Notes: a model not told the origin generated them from the sequence alone. A stretch of DNA of 64,000 bases from Amia ocellicauda (GCF_036373705.1 NW_027102659.1:62001-126000); one strand, 5' to 3'. Counted from the first letter of the stretch, positions 42,799 to 54,807 are shown. A program made the numbers and translations.

Positions 42799-43617
42799 GT
42801 GAACTCCTCTGATGTCCCAATGAACCTGGAACTATTACAAATGATAAATAATTTAAATAACCCCCAATTACCACCGATAGAATGTGAATTAACAGACTTA
42901 CCGGTGAACCCCGACCTGTTACAGATGGTCAATGATCTAAATAACCACCTCCCACCGGTAGCGCTTATAGAGGTTCACCCCCTAGTTCACCCCGATTTGT
43001 TTGAAATGGTGGAGGCTTTGGAGGAGCTACCCCGACCAAATTCTGCCCCTATTATAAATGATTTGAGACAATTAGAACACAGGATGGCGGCAGAAGCAGC
43101 CATCACTATAGAGGAGGGTCTTGACATTAACCGGTTGGATATCTTTGAAGGACTTTTACAGGCTTTAAATGAGCCTCCTCAAAAAGGGGGTTTTGTAGAT
43201 GTCAGCAGTGGGGGTGTTCGGAATGTGGAGGGTTCTGAGACTGATAAGGCTGTGGAGGACATGCTCTGTGAGAATGTAGGGGGTGAAGGCTTTGTTCAAA
43301 ATGATGATGTGTCCAAGAGTACCAGTGATCCCGTGATTATAGATAGACCGGCCTATAACAATTTTGAAATGATTCAGCGTTTTAATTTTGCAGAACTTTT
43401 AAATTGTGACAATTATGCAGAAATATTTGTCAACATACACGAGGCCTTGCAGAAAATGCTTGAACAGGTTGCTGAAAGGGTCAGACCTCGAGATGTTGTA
43501 CAGTTAGAACTCAGAGGGGATGATTTGTTTAGCAACCTATCTGTAATGCTGAGTGGAGATAATTTAGATGTCTGGCTAAAATCGAAGCGTTATTGCAAAG
43601 TAACGCAGCCATCTTAG
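42799..43617 (+). CDS. LLQMVNDLN-repeat ORF, copy 4
   Basis: 272 open codons, matching copy 2 except for single substitutions; the three repeats are clear. Confidence 0.65.
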   Translation: MNSSDVPMNLELLQMINNLNNPQLPPIECELTDLPVNPDLLQMVNDLNNHLPPVALIEVHPLVHPDLFEMVEALEELPRPNSAPIINDLRQLEHRMAAEAAITIEEGLDINRLDIFEGLLQALNEPPQKGGFVDVSSGGVRNVEGSETDKAVEDMLCENVGGEGFVQNDDVSKSTSDPVIIDRPAYNNFEMIQRFNFAELLNCDNYAEIFVNIHEALQKMLEQVAERVRPRDVVQLELRGDDLFSNLSVMLSGDNLDVWLKSKRYCKVTQPS

Positions 43618-46600
43618 CTGATGAAAGTCTGTCTCTGGTAATGAATGTGGTTCGTAACCCTGAGGGTGGGGCGCTTAGAAGACTGTCGAAATGCTTGAAG
43701 AACGACATAATTAGGACCAAGCTCAGGCAATTAGTGGTGAGTTCCAGTGGGGACAATAAGCTCTGTTTTGCTTACAGTTTAATAAAACTACTCACCCCCG
43801 ACATGCCTGAACCCCAAGCTCTGCAAGAGGCTTTAATGCTTCATCAGAGGGCCGGCTTAAACTCTCAACAGATGGTTACCTTTTCAGACATCACCAAGTT
43901 TGAGGAGTTGTTGTCTTTAAAAATTGTTGTGTGGTACCGTTGTGAGGTAAAGGAAGTATTTGTGAAATTTCAGATACATCCTGAAACCCATACACAGACA
44001 CTGTTTCTCTTCCTAAGTGATAGTCATTACTTTGGAATAAAGAGTTTGACGGCTTTTTTGGGTTGTTCGTATGTTTGTCATTGGTGTTATAAGGCCTTCA
44101 ATGATAAGCTTAAGCACCGCTGTGACGGTTACTGTAACGTCTGTTTCAATCCGCAATGTCGTAAGGGTTTGGCCCCTACCATCCGATGTAAAGATTGCTT
44201 AAGGATTTGTCTCTCAGCGTTCTGTTTTTCCGAGCATAAGGTACAGAGGGCCGCTGCTGAGGGGGTTAAAAAACGGAGTTATTGTGATCAAACTAAATAT
44301 TGCCCGCAGTGTTGCCTCCAGTACCGTTTTCATGAGGTTAAACCACACAAATGTCTGGAGCCGAGATGCAGGATCTGTAATGCTGATTTAACCCCGGGGT
44401 CCGAACACCAGTGCTTTATTCAGCCGGTTAAAAAGGAGCCGCCGCACAACCGGTATGTCTTTTTTGCTTTTGAATGCCGGCAAGAAAACGGGGTCCACGT
44501 TGCTAATTATATACACTGTATTGACATGTTGGATCGTGAGTGGTCAGCTAGCGGTGAGAGTTGTGTCAGGGATTTCTTTACGCGGTATCGCGGTCCAAAA
44601 TACCTCAATTACACATTTATTGCCCACAATGCTAAGGGTTATGATTCTTACATTTTGATGAAGTATCTGGTGGAAAATGGGGTGACCCCAAAAATAATAG
44701 CTCAGGGTAGCAAGATCATGTGTTTCACCGACGAAGCTTTCAACTAACGTTACATAGACTCGTTAAATTTCCTCCCCATGAAATTGAGCGCTTTGCCTAA
44801 GGCTCTGGGTTTTGAGGCTCAGAAGAAAGGTTGGTTCTGCCATTTTTTTAATACTAAGGACACTCAAAATTATCGAGGGTCCTACCCGCCCGCCTCTTAT
44901 TATGGGGTTGATACTATGATGTCTCATGAGAGGGAGGAATTCTTTAAATGGTACAATACGGTTAAGGGAGGTGTTTTTGATTTCCGAGAAGAGATGGCCG
45001 CTTATTGTAAAAATGATGTGGTGATCCTTAAAGAAGCCTGTGTGCGTTTCTGCGCCGAGGTTATCAACACATCGGGTCTCGACCCTTTGCAAAGTGTGAC
45101 CATAGCGTCTCTCTGCATGAAAATGTATCGGTCCAATTTCTTGCAGAAAAACACTATAGCGGTCACCACTTCTGACAACTATCGTGCTAGACAAAAGAAC
45201 TTTTCGACTGTCTCCATACAGTGGCTGGAATACCTGAGTGCCCGGGATAACATCTTCATCAGAGATGCTTTAAATCAAGGGGAAGTCAAAATGGGGCCTT
45301 ACTACTTAGACGGTTTTAGCGACGTGTCCGGGCGGCGTACCGCTTATGAGTTTGCAGGTTGTATTTACCATGGCTGTCCTCAGTGCTTCGACCCAAACAC
45401 CTTTAACCCCGTAACACAAAAACTCTGCGGTGATATGTACTATGATTTCCAGGAACGAATTGAAACTTTAAAAAACACCTATGGTTTGAACGTGCTGGTG
45501 ATTTGGAAACACGAGTGGACGACCCTGAAGCAACAGGAAGCGGGGGTACAACGGTTTATGGAAACCTTGGACTTTCCTGAACGTCTAGAGCCCCGGGATG
45601 CGTTATTTGGGGGTCGTACCAACGCCCTCTGTTTACATTATGAGGTAAAGGAGGGTGAGAGAGTAGATTACTATGATTTCACCAGTCTGTACCCTTATGT
45701 CAACAAGACCAAAATGTACCCGGTGGGGCGTCCAACCATTGTTTATCGTGACTTTCTCGAAATCGGACATTACTTTGGTTTGATCAAAGTCACCATGTAC
45801 CCTCCTCGCGAGCTGTTCTTACCCATGTTGCCTTACAGGTGTTCGGGAAAATTGATGTTCCCTCTGTGTAGAACGTGTGTGGAAACTGAAAATCAAACTA
45901 CGTCTTGTCTGCACAGTGATGAAGAGAGAGCGCTGACGGGTGTCTGGTGTAGCATTGAGCTTGACAAGGCGGTGGAGAAAGGTTACAGAGTCGGTAAGGT
46001 GAATGAGGTTTGGCATTTTTCTGAAAAATCTGATACTCTTTTTGCTGATTACATTATGACCCATCTGAAAGGGAAACAGGAGGCATCGGGCTATCCCTCA
46101 TGGTGTGTTGACTCCGCGGCCAAAGAGCGATACGTTCAGCAATATTTTGAAAAGGAAGGGATCCGTCTAGAGCCGGGGAACATAACTGTAAACCCCGCCA
46201 AGAGACAAATGTCCAAACAGATTTTAAACAGTCTGTGGGGTAAGTTTGGGGAAAGAAATTACCGTCTAAACACAACCTTGATTAAAACCCCTGAACAGTT
46301 TATAGAATTTATGTTTTCCAAACAACATGCAGTATCACACTTTCAATTCTTAAATGACCACGTGGCACAGGTCCAGTGGAGGGCCCCTAAAGATTACTAT
46401 GATTTCACCAGTCTGTACCCTTATGTCAACAAGACCAAAATGTACCCGGTGGGGCGTCCAACCATTGTTTATCGTGACTTTCTCGAAATCGGACATTACT
46501 TTGGTTTGATCAAAGTCACCATGTACCCTCCTCGCGAGCTGTTCTTACCCGTGTTGCCTTACTGGTGTTCGGGAAAATTGATGTTCCCTCTGTGTAGAAC

Positions 46601-47162
46601 GTGTGTGGAAACTGAAAATCAAACTACCTCTTGTCTGCACAGTGATGAAGAGAGAGCGCTGACGGGTGTTACCACGGCTTACGCCCGGCTTGAACTGTAC
46701 AACTTAATGGATCAGTTGCAGGAACGCACGCTCTATCATGATACTGACTCTGTAATCTTTGTCACCAGGCCAGGGGATTGGGTCCCTCCCCTCGGGGACT
46801 ACCTTGGGGAGTTAACGAGCGAACTAGATCCTCAGGACCACATAGTGGAGTTTGTTTCAGGGGGTCCTAAGACTTACGCATACAGAACGGCTGCGGGTAA
46901 GACCTGTATGAAAGTTAAGGGTTTCACTCTGAACCATTGTAACAACAAGCTCATTAACATCAAGTCTCTGACGACCCTGGTAGAAAGTTTTGTAACCGAG
47001 AAAGACGCGCCTCCTCGTGAGATTATTACAGCCGGAAATCAGATCTATCGCAATAAAAAGGGGTACACGTTGGAAAATAGATCACTAAACAAACGGTTCA
47101 GGGTGGTGTACAATAAAAGAGTGTTGAAGACTGATTATACCACTCTGCCTTATGGATATTAG
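43563..47162 (+). pseudogene. POLB: family B DNA polymerase, copy 4 (shared TAA; duplicated motif A segment)
   Basis: Apart from the shared TAA at 44745-44747 the frame is open for 794 codons to 47162. In place of the 44 bp found in other copies, 46396-46670 carries 275 bp that repeat 45670-45943, a net gain of 77 codons in frame. The inserted piece brings a second motif A (DFTSLYP) between motif B and motif C. Bases inside the insert (CCCGTGTTGCC) match copies 3 and 5, not copy 4 itself (CCCATGTTGCC). The palm fold would be disrupted. Confidence 0.93.
46396..46670 (+). repeat. in-frame segmental duplication inside the copy 4 polymerase
   Basis: Repeats 45670-45943. The left edge shares AGATT with the donor and the right edge shares GT. 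It replaces 44 bp of original sequence. Confidence 0.9.
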
Positions 47163-47823
47163 CGGTGGTTTTGAAAACAAACTTCAACACCCTTTCTCCT
47201 GTATTATAGCCGGTCCCTCCAATTCGGGGAAGAGCTATCTTATAAAGAACATCATAGAAGATGTGGACGCAACCGTGTCCCAAGCTCTTGACAACATAGT
47301 GTGGTGTTTCACTTGCTGGCAACCTCTCTACGATGATTTGGCTTCGAAAAAAAATAATCTGAAATTTGTGCAAGGTCTCCCCGCCTTGTTGTGTGACGAT
47401 GACTTGTTCCCGCCCGGTCAAACTAATCTAGTGATCCTTGATGACCTGATGGAGCAGGCCGGTGACAACAGTGAAGTGGAAAAAGCTTTCACAAAGTACA
47501 CTCATCATAGGAATTTAAGTATTATTTATTTAGTTCAAAATCTATTTTTTCAAGGTAAAAAAAGCCGCACTATTAATTTATATGCCAATGATATAATTCT
47601 TTTTAAAAACCCCAGAGATAAACTACAGGTCACCGTCTTGGCTCGTCAAATGTACCCTAACCAGACCAAGTTCTTTTTGGAGGCATTTGAGGATGCCACC
47701 AAAAAACCCTACGGGTACTTGATTGCGGACTTAAATGCACAAACCCCAGAAGACTTTCGCCTCAGAACAGGTTTGTGCCCGCCCGATTGGCCGGCAATCT
47801 ATGTGCTAAAGAAAAGGAAATAA
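47152..47823 (+). CDS. ATP: A32-type packaging ATPase, copy 4
   Basis: Open, 223 codons. Walker A and B unchanged; ANDIILF for ANYIILF is a private change after the sensor region. Confidence 0.92.
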   Translation: MDISGGFENKLQHPFSCIIAGPSNSGKSYLIKNIIEDVDATVSQALDNIVWCFTCWQPLYDDLASKKNNLKFVQGLPALLCDDDLFPPGQTNLVILDDLMEQAGDNSEVEKAFTKYTHHRNLSIIYLVQNLFFQGKKSRTINLYANDIILFKNPRDKLQVTVLARQMYPNQTKFFLEAFEDATKKPYGYLIADLNAQTPEDFRLRTGLCPPDWPAIYVLKKRK

Positions 47824-47829
47824 ATAAGA

Positions 47830-48166
47830 ATGTCTGTTCGGATTAAAAGAAATCTGCCGCTTTTGCAAATGTTATTTGAGAGGAGCCCGCGCCATAGGAA
47901 AGCTGTGCTGGCAAGGGGCCCCCTCGGATTTGATCGAGACCCTGTGTGAAATAGCTTTTAACATCTTATGCGGTAATATACCCCTAACCCCTTCTCAACA
48001 TTCTAAACTCAAAAAACAAAAAGCGGTTATCAAGATCATCGCTAATAAGAAGTATTCTATTAAAAGAAAAAGAAAGAAGATTAATCAAACCGGGGGTTTT
48101 ATAGGACCGCTGTTGAGCATAGCCGTGCCTTTCCTAACCAGTCTTCTAGCTTCCAGTGTGGGTTAA
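47830..48166 (+). pseudogene. small basic structural-type protein, copy 4 (frameshift)
   Basis: ATG at 47830 as in other copies. One extra base near 47913 shifts the frame after about 28 codons; the basic and hydrophobic parts are open in the shifted frame to 48166. Confidence 0.65.
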
Positions 48167-48168
48167 TA

Positions 48169-48912
48169 ATGGAATATGCTCAGAAAATGTTTTTGATCCC
48201 TCAGGAGCAGCTTGAGAAACTGAGAAAAAATGTTGTCGGGCCAGAGCCCATTAGACAAACGGCCGAAAACAACCTGGACTCTGAAATGAAAGCTATACAG
48301 GCCAGGGCCGATTTAAATCAGTATTCCAAAGCCCAGTTGTATACCAACACGTTACAGCGCTACCTCCGTCTGGTTAGACAGGGTGAAAAAGATCAAAACA
48401 TTTTAACTTTAACCATGGCCTCTCAAGAAAATGGTTCTGGGGCTGATGCAGGGGGTACGGTTGATAAAGAAGTTGCTGTGACCGAACCTGTTGAGAGATC
48501 AGAGGGAGATGTTGTAACGGATGTTTTGAGAAACATGCCGGCCAGAAGGAAAAGACATGCAGAATATATCCTGCACAAAATGGTTCAGAAACCGCGGGTA
48601 ACGGCTTGGAATGAACAGGGTGAATTTGTTTTTAAAGGACAACTGATCAAAGGTTCACACATGTTTGATTTGTTGAAGAGTGTCACTAGCACTAATAAGG
48701 TACCCGATAGTCGCCGACCTGTAGGCTGGAATGCTTTCCTACAGGCGATGGCCTGTCTGAACATGCCCCAATCAACAGTTCCTAACCAGGAAACGCGACA
48801 AAAAATCCGTCTGTGTAAAGAGGTGGAGCCTGATCTGACTCCGATATCTCATTACTCTGACCGTGCTGAGCGACCATCCTCAGGATCTATCCATCGTTGG
48901 GAAGCTTATTAA
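48169..48912 (+). CDS. 247-residue virion-type protein, copy 4
   Basis: Open. Differs from copy 2 by a handful of substitutions, mostly in the acidic linker. Confidence 0.65.
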   Translation: MEYAQKMFLIPQEQLEKLRKNVVGPEPIRQTAENNLDSEMKAIQARADLNQYSKAQLYTNTLQRYLRLVRQGEKDQNILTLTMASQENGSGADAGGTVDKEVAVTEPVERSEGDVVTDVLRNMPARRKRHAEYILHKMVQKPRVTAWNEQGEFVFKGQLIKGSHMFDLLKSVTSTNKVPDSRRPVGWNAFLQAMACLNMPQSTVPNQETRQKIRLCKEVEPDLTPISHYSDRAERPSSGSIHRWEAY

Positions 48913-49091
48913 TCACATGTTTTTATTTGTCTCCCCTGTAAATAATGACCCGACAAACAATTTTTTATTTTTATTTTTTATTTTTCAAACGTTGTACATT
49001 TATTTATACCATAACCCCTGCTTTGTATAAGAATTGTGTTGAATAAAAACAAAACTAATGATTCAAAGGCTGTTTTCATTATTTTTTCACC

Positions 49092-49649
49092 TTAACACGC
49101 ATGACATCTTTTAAAATCCTCACAAGAACACCCCATCTGTATACACGGCTGGCTAGGGTCGTAAGTCATTGTGTTATAAGGGGGGGTCCACAGTGTCCTG
49201 ACAAACTCTGCCACTTTTTTATCATTTTGGCCTAAATCCTCACTGTACAAGGCCATAATATCGGGGTATGACCTTCCTTTAGATCTATGATATAAGAAAA
49301 ACACACAGTGTTGACCACAAGTGAAGGTCTGAAGACTTTGTACTTGACGACCGCTGTAAATGGTTTCTTGACAGTTGTTGAGCAGAAAGTTATTGATCTT
49401 CCGAGGGAAAGGTCTGAAATCCGGGGGGTTTGCATAGGAATCAAAAAATTCACCACGGTGGTCCTCCCTTAGATAAATAGCCAGCCAATGTTCTCCGGGC
49501 ATATTTTTAGGGTGTGTGTTGATTATGTACATTGCAGGTAAATTCTTGATCTTAAATTTAGGCAGCTGATCGCAGGTGTAGACTCCTTGAAACAGTTTCC
49601 GTGAGCTGGCCAGGGCATTCATGATGTGGTTGAGCTCTCTGGTCTTCAT
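49092..49649 (-). CDS. PRO: adenain-type protease, copy 4
   Basis: Open, 185 codons; the start reads MKTREL. Catalytic positions kept. Confidence 0.92.
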   Translation of the reverse strand: MKTRELNHIMNALASSRKLFQGVYTCDQLPKFKIKNLPAMYIINTHPKNMPGEHWLAIYLREDHRGEFFDSYANPPDFRPFPRKINNFLLNNCQETIYSGRQVQSLQTFTCGQHCVFFLYHRSKGRSYPDIMALYSEDLGQNDKKVAEFVRTLWTPPYNTMTYDPSQPCIQMGCSCEDFKRCHAC

Positions 49650-49650
49650 T

Positions 49651-50958
49651 TTAATAATAATCATACATAACGTTTCTCCTCTGATTCACCTCAATAATGT
49701 TGTCAAACACTGCATACACGACCATATTTACAGTGCGTGGTAGAGGCTGCTTGAAACGCATCTCCAAACGCATATTGCCCGTCTTCATCAGTGAAAAATG
49801 TTGTCCACACTCTTCGTCAGGGGTCAGGTTGAAACCGTACAGGGTGTAACCGCTGCAGTATTCCCGGCGATCGATCAGCAGAGTTTGATCCTTGAGATGG
49901 CGACCCGTAGCCAGTACTAGACTGTCATATTCACGAACCGCATTGCCGTTTTCAAAGTCAGGTTGAAAAGGTCTGGATGGAACCTGCACACCATCGACGT
50001 ACAACGCTATAAATTCCGCGTTATAATGTTTAAAGTTAAAGGGGTTCTTGTTGTAAACCCCGGTAAATGCATCATTATCTTCGAGACCTATAATAACCTG
50101 TTTTGGGAGCTGTCCTAGAAACAGATTTTCCTGGTTCATCACCCGTGTCCCTGCGGGGATACTGTGGACTTTCATATAGACTCTTTCGATCGGGTACTTG
50201 GCGTTTGCCGTCATTAACGCCTGCGCGTGTCCTAGTTTAACCGCCGGGGAGACGGACACTTTTTTCACAAACAGCGAGGCCGATAATATGGTCAGTTTAT
50301 ATTTTTCAGTATCAGGGGTCATCAGACAAAAAGCACTTTTACTACGGATCATTTTAATTTTAATGTCTACCCCGTTGAGCATGAGTTTTTCTTGGAAAAA
50401 TATGTCTGCATGGATATGCCCCATTAGCTCAAAGGTCCTCCCTTCTGTTGAAGAGGCCGTTCTTTTTTGCAAACCCTTATTGAGTCCCTCTGGATCCTTG
50501 TCGTCCATAGCTTCCGGGATGTCTTTGAAGAAAAGGCCGGGGCTGAACTGTTTGCTTAGGGTCTCCTCACTATAATTAAGTACACACTCCATCATGGCTC
50601 TATAGGGGTAAGTATTGCTGCTTTGACTAATGAGCCGATCTCCCAGGGTCACATTCACCTGTGTAAACATGGTGGCCACCGGGTCATTGATGACCCCAGC
50701 GTTGGTCGTCTTCTCGATTGCATCGCCATCCTCATCAGTCACTTTACAGTTCATTAAAATAAATGTGTTATTCAAATCAATATAATCCTCGCCATTGCCA
50801 GCTATAAAAAACTCCAGAGGGGCCGTGTCTGAAATTGCAGAAAGAGGGGGAATCTCTACATATATGCTCTTATCTATACTCGTTTGAGTGTATGGAACTG
50901 TAAACAGATCCAATTCTGATTTGACGCATTCTTCCGATAGACTGTGGACAAAAGACAT
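49651..50958 (-). CDS. major capsid protein, copy 4 (only intact copy)
   Basis: 435 residues; double jelly-roll capsid protein of the Polinton/adintovirus lineage, forming the hexon-like capsomers. Starts MSFVHSLSEECVKSELDLF, followed by the first jelly roll (FFIAGNGEDYIDLNNTFI, SNTYPYRAMMEC) and the second (LFLGQLPKQVIIGL, NPFNFKHYNAEFIALYVDG), ending RRNVMYDYY. The length suits the family. The start lies inside the 3' end of the minor-protein gene (89-bp overlap), and the stop is one base before the protease ATG. Confidence 0.92.
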   Translation of the reverse strand: MSFVHSLSEECVKSELDLFTVPYTQTSIDKSIYVEIPPLSAISDTAPLEFFIAGNGEDYIDLNNTFILMNCKVTDEDGDAIEKTTNAGVINDPVATMFTQVNVTLGDRLISQSSNTYPYRAMMECVLNYSEETLSKQFSPGLFFKDIPEAMDDKDPEGLNKGLQKRTASSTEGRTFELMGHIHADIFFQEKLMLNGVDIKIKMIRSKSAFCLMTPDTEKYKLTILSASLFVKKVSVSPAVKLGHAQALMTANAKYPIERVYMKVHSIPAGTRVMNQENLFLGQLPKQVIIGLEDNDAFTGVYNKNPFNFKHYNAEFIALYVDGVQVPSRPFQPDFENGNAVREYDSLVLATGRHLKDQTLLIDRREYCSGYTLYGFNLTPDEECGQHFSLMKTGNMRLEMRFKQPLPRTVNMVVYAVFDNIIEVNQRRNVMYDYY

Positions 50959-51450
50959 GTTTAAAAGATGTATCCTGAGGCTCTATTTTTCTTTCTTTGA
51001 GACTTTCTTTTTGCAGGTTTTTTCTTGTGCTGCTTCCTTCTCCGAGTGTTTCCACGATATGTTGGAGAATGAGAGATTCTTCGTTTTTTGTTAGCCACGG
51101 ATCTTTGTCGCCCCCTGGTGGACACATGCTGTTTCTTCTTTTACCCCCCCTCCTCGCCATTACCATGAGACCCGAACCCTCCTGATGCTCATGGCTAGCT
51201 GCCCGGTTCATAACATTGGTGAACACGTCACTAACAATATTTTTAGCCGCTGATTTCAAGTGGGGTCTGGCTATAGCAAAGCCTCTCTTAAGCAGGGGTA
51301 TGGCCATTCTAAAGAGACCACGAAAGAGTCCTCCTAGACTGGCGCCATACATTGTGGGGGCTCCTACAATACCGGGCAAGCCGTTCCATCTTGCATCTTG
51401 TAATAATCCACATAGGCGCTAGGATCTACATAACCCCTCGAGGTAGCCAT
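50870..51450 (-). pseudogene. pVI/pX-like minor protein, copy 4 (one frameshift)
   Basis: The ATG at 51450 begins MATSRGYVDPS as in copy 2. One base is missing near 51388, after which 169 codons are open to 50870. The product has an amphipathic Gly-rich segment (GGLFRGLFRMAIPLLKRG), then a basic region. Proteins of this pattern sit beside the capsid genes in many animal Polintons and resemble adenovirus pVI/pX in layout; the role is inferred. Confidence 0.7.
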
Positions 51451-51451
51451 T

Positions 51452-52298
51452 TTAATAATGTACACACTGTTTCAGGGGTCGAAAATGTAGTTTGACATTA
51501 ACTTTACCGAAGCGGAAGGGTACGTTGATATTCTGATCCGATTTTACTTCGATCGTGATGTTGTCAAAGTGGGTCTTTGAGACTGGTACGTAGTGTGGTT
51601 TGTCATAAGTAATTGTGACCATGTCATTGCTTTTACCTTTAATAAGTACATTTCTCAAAAGGGGGACATAACTATCCCCGACCCTCTGGTGGGTTATGAT
51701 ATCCGTATACACATAAAGAGTGTAAAAGCCGCCCCACCACTTCTGAGAACCTGCTCTCTGTGTCAGAATAGAACCCAAATATACGCCCCAGTTGGCCGCT
51801 GGTTTGAATGCTAATACCTGGTTTTGACACCTTGTACACTCTGTTTTTAATAGGGTTGTAATATAGCTTGATGTTGGGGGTGCCTTCTGAGAACTGTTTA
51901 TGCATCTCATCTAATATTTTATCCACATTGTCATAATAACCTCCTTGTATCGTGAATGTCCATTGACTCTTTTTAACATCATCAAAAATGGCGAAGGTGG
52001 CATCCTTATCTTGTAAAACAGCCCAAGTGTAAGGATACTGTATTTCCGCCAACCCCACTTCCCACGACCCCCTTAGATCTATAGATTTTCCAAATTGTAC
52101 CGTGTAACTGGATATTTCATTTTTAGGATATATATCGAGAGAGGCATTACTGGGTAGAGTCACGTAGAAGCCTCCTGATTCCATCTTGAGAATCGAAAGT
52201 AATGCCCCCAACACACCCGCGGGCATGTTGTTATAAGGATTGAATATCGCAAACCTGTTGTTCCGGGACCCAACTATTGAACTTTTCAGGCCATCCAA
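51452..52298 (-). pseudogene. penton-like minor capsid protein, copy 4 (shared frameshift)
   Basis: 208 codons from 52298 to 51672, then the C-terminal part in another frame to 51452. This copy has no other lesion, so it gives the clearest view of the single shared break, between about 51735 and 51795. Confidence 0.88.
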
Positions 52299-53303
52299 GC
52301 CATTTCATCAACACATATTTTTTCCGGTTCTGGGTTTTTTCAGCTAATATCTTTTCAACTCTGTATACACTGTCTTTACCCACAATAATTTTTTGTAACT
52401 CGGCTTCGTAAAACGTTCCTTCTATATCCTCCCTGTCATAGTCTTTTAACCGGTACACGGGGGGGTCTCTAGCCAACTGTTCGGTAACTGTAAAATATTC
52501 GTCAGAAAATGTTTGTTCATAACCTTTGGCAAAAGTACTCCTTAGCTTTGAAACGCGAACTAATAAGTAGTTTTTCCCTTCTTAATAAATGGTCCGTATA
52601 ATTTTTTATAGACCTTAAAAGAATTACTTTGATCAACATCTAAAGGCTTCATTTTAATACTGGTGTGATACCCTTGGTTGTAAGCATCGATAAAATCCTG
52701 AACTTTATCAAAATACTTGAACGTGTTGACCGCTGTAAAATATCTCCACATTTTGGTCTTTATGGTGCGGTTAAACCTCTCCACTACCGATGCCCTAAGC
52801 TCATTACCGGTGGTGAAATGATGTATTTTGTGTCTCTTCAGTAGATTCTGAAATTCTCTGTTGAGAAACTCTTTTCCTTTATCAGTCTGCAGTTTTTTAG
52901 GACATCGACCCTGGGACAATATATCCTCAAAGGCCCTTGTCACCGCCCGACCTGTTTTATTATGTAGAATGCGAGCCCAGGCATATTTTGATAACACATC
53001 GATACACATCAACATCAATTTGTGACCATTGTTATGTTTTGATAAATTTGACATATCGACTAGATCCATTTGCCATTGTGAATCTATGTCAGTTGCATAT
53101 ACGCGGTTTCTTTTAAAGTTAATCCTGAGAGGTTTATGTAAGGTATAGGCGTCTTGTTCCCGTAACCATTCTGAAACAACCACATCATTAACCTTCACTC
53201 CGGCCTCAGCGAGTCCTCTTTGAAAACCCTTCTTACCCGCCAAACCCCCAATCTTGGCTGGGTTGTAGTATAGTTCCTGCATTTGGGGAGCTTGCCGAGT
53301 CAT
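52231..53303 (-). pseudogene. INT: integrase, copy 4 (19-bp deletion and TAG)
   Basis: Carries the copy 3 TAG and in addition lacks 19 bp at 52560 (GAAC microhomology). The core is open from 53303 to 52560 and the chromodomain from 52476 to 52231. Confidence 0.9.
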
Positions 53304-53475
53304 TCTGTCAAATAACCACACAGACCCACACTATGCGCAAAGTTTTTATACAAGGTTTTTTATTCAACTTCAGGAGAGCAGATACCCCTTTTTAGACATT
53401 TGAGAAAAGTATAACATACACAACAATTTTTTCTACGGTCCAGACAAAAAGAAATCAGATGATTGGTTACTTGAT

Positions 53476-53868
53476 CTATATCAACAAATATACCTGTTTC
53501 TTTATCTTGTAGGCACACACCTCAGTTACATATGTAAATAAAACAACAATATGACCTATTTTAAAAGTAAACAGAGGTGTATTAAACATGCTCAGTAAAA
53601 GGTCATACAGATGTTGATGAAATGGCCTAATATCATTCTTGGCCCCCTTGAGCCCTTCATCCCAGTGTTCGTACCCCCCGGTCTTTGTTACAGCAGCCAT
53701 TCACTTTTCCAGGTTTGAAAGTTGATCCTCATCGATGGTTAAATCTGTAGAGAAAAGGCTCGCGTTGGCTACTTTTCTGTCAAGCACATGGTGTAATAGC
53801 GCTCTCAGGTTAGCTGCAGAGTGTTGATGACAGAACCAGTTGCAGAAGCAGTCCAGAACATTCCCCAT
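53476..53868 (-). pseudogene. small Bcl-2-like protein, copy 4 (TGA)
   Basis: ATG at 53868, TGA at 53701-53703, BH1-like segment kept. Bases here match copy 1 more than copies 2 and 3. Confidence 0.5.
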
Positions 53869-53880
53869 GTTCAAAGTCCC

Positions 53881-54729
53881 TTAGTTCAGGTCAGAGTCTG
53901 AATCAGTGGCGTAGATGTCGAATTCTTCGTCGCTGCCCCCAGCTTTAACTTCTTTACGGAAGAAATAAGCTTTTAGCTTGCCAGCGGTTTTTCTACTCGG
54001 CTCATCCAGGTCATTGAGCAGCTGCCCAAGTTTCTCTATTATAAACGGCTCCTTTTTCAGCTCCAGCAAAATCTCATCTATGATTTTCTGGACTTGTCCC
54101 ACAGTGACATGTATGTGGGAGTAAGAGAGCGCCTTGATTAGTGCCGGTTTCAGCCACGGTTTGTTCAGTCTTCTGTAAAACACGTTGAAATAGAACAGGA
54201 AATAGTAACGGTCTGGTTCAAACAAACAACTGTGTCTCAACTGACTGGGGTGATTCACTTCACACCCCCGACAGACTTCTTTCAGAGCTCGGTCGATGAG
54301 AGCACTCAGAATATACACCAGGGTGCTTTTAACCACTCTGCTTACTTGGTCACATACCCCGGGCAAAAATCCTGCGTCTTCATCACGCCCCCGGGACAGT
54401 CCGATGCTCATTGGGTCGCCTGGTGGTTTGTGGGGTGTTTCTCCATCCATTGGACTGACCCCCTCCTGAGACGCACAGACGGTAGACAGTTCGGCAAAAT
54501 CGAGGCCCTCCATGAGCTCCAGAGGCTGGGGATCCCCGAGACTCATTTGGACATCCATCGCACCGCATGTTGTTTCGTCCTGAGGGACCGGGGTCTGAGG
54601 TCTTGGAGAGTAACCACAGTCAAAGGGTTCCAGAGTGTATACAAAATCTGGGGAATAGAACCAGGGGTGATCCCGGGTTTGAAGAGGCCTGTAGAGCCTG
54701 TCGACATCCGCAGCTTTCGGGTAAGACAT
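53881..54729 (-). CDS. 282-residue protein with CxxC-HPSQxxHxC cluster, copy 4
   Basis: Open from MSYPKAADV at 54729; the frame also stays open 12 codons upstream to 54765. The C/H cluster and acidic tail are kept. Confidence 0.65.
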   Translation of the reverse strand: MSYPKAADVDRLYRPLQTRDHPWFYSPDFVYTLEPFDCGYSPRPQTPVPQDETTCGAMDVQMSLGDPQPLELMEGLDFAELSTVCASQEGVSPMDGETPHKPPGDPMSIGLSRGRDEDAGFLPGVCDQVSRVVKSTLVYILSALIDRALKEVCRGCEVNHPSQLRHSCLFEPDRYYFLFYFNVFYRRLNKPWLKPALIKALSYSHIHVTVGQVQKIIDEILLELKKEPFIIEKLGQLLNDLDEPSRKTAGKLKAYFFRKEVKAGGSDEEFDIYATDSDSDLN

Positions 54730-54807
54730 TCTCTTTAATTTTAAACCATGAATGAATTGTTGCACCTTTTATCCTATCTCTTCACTACGTCACGACACAC
54801 CGCCCTC

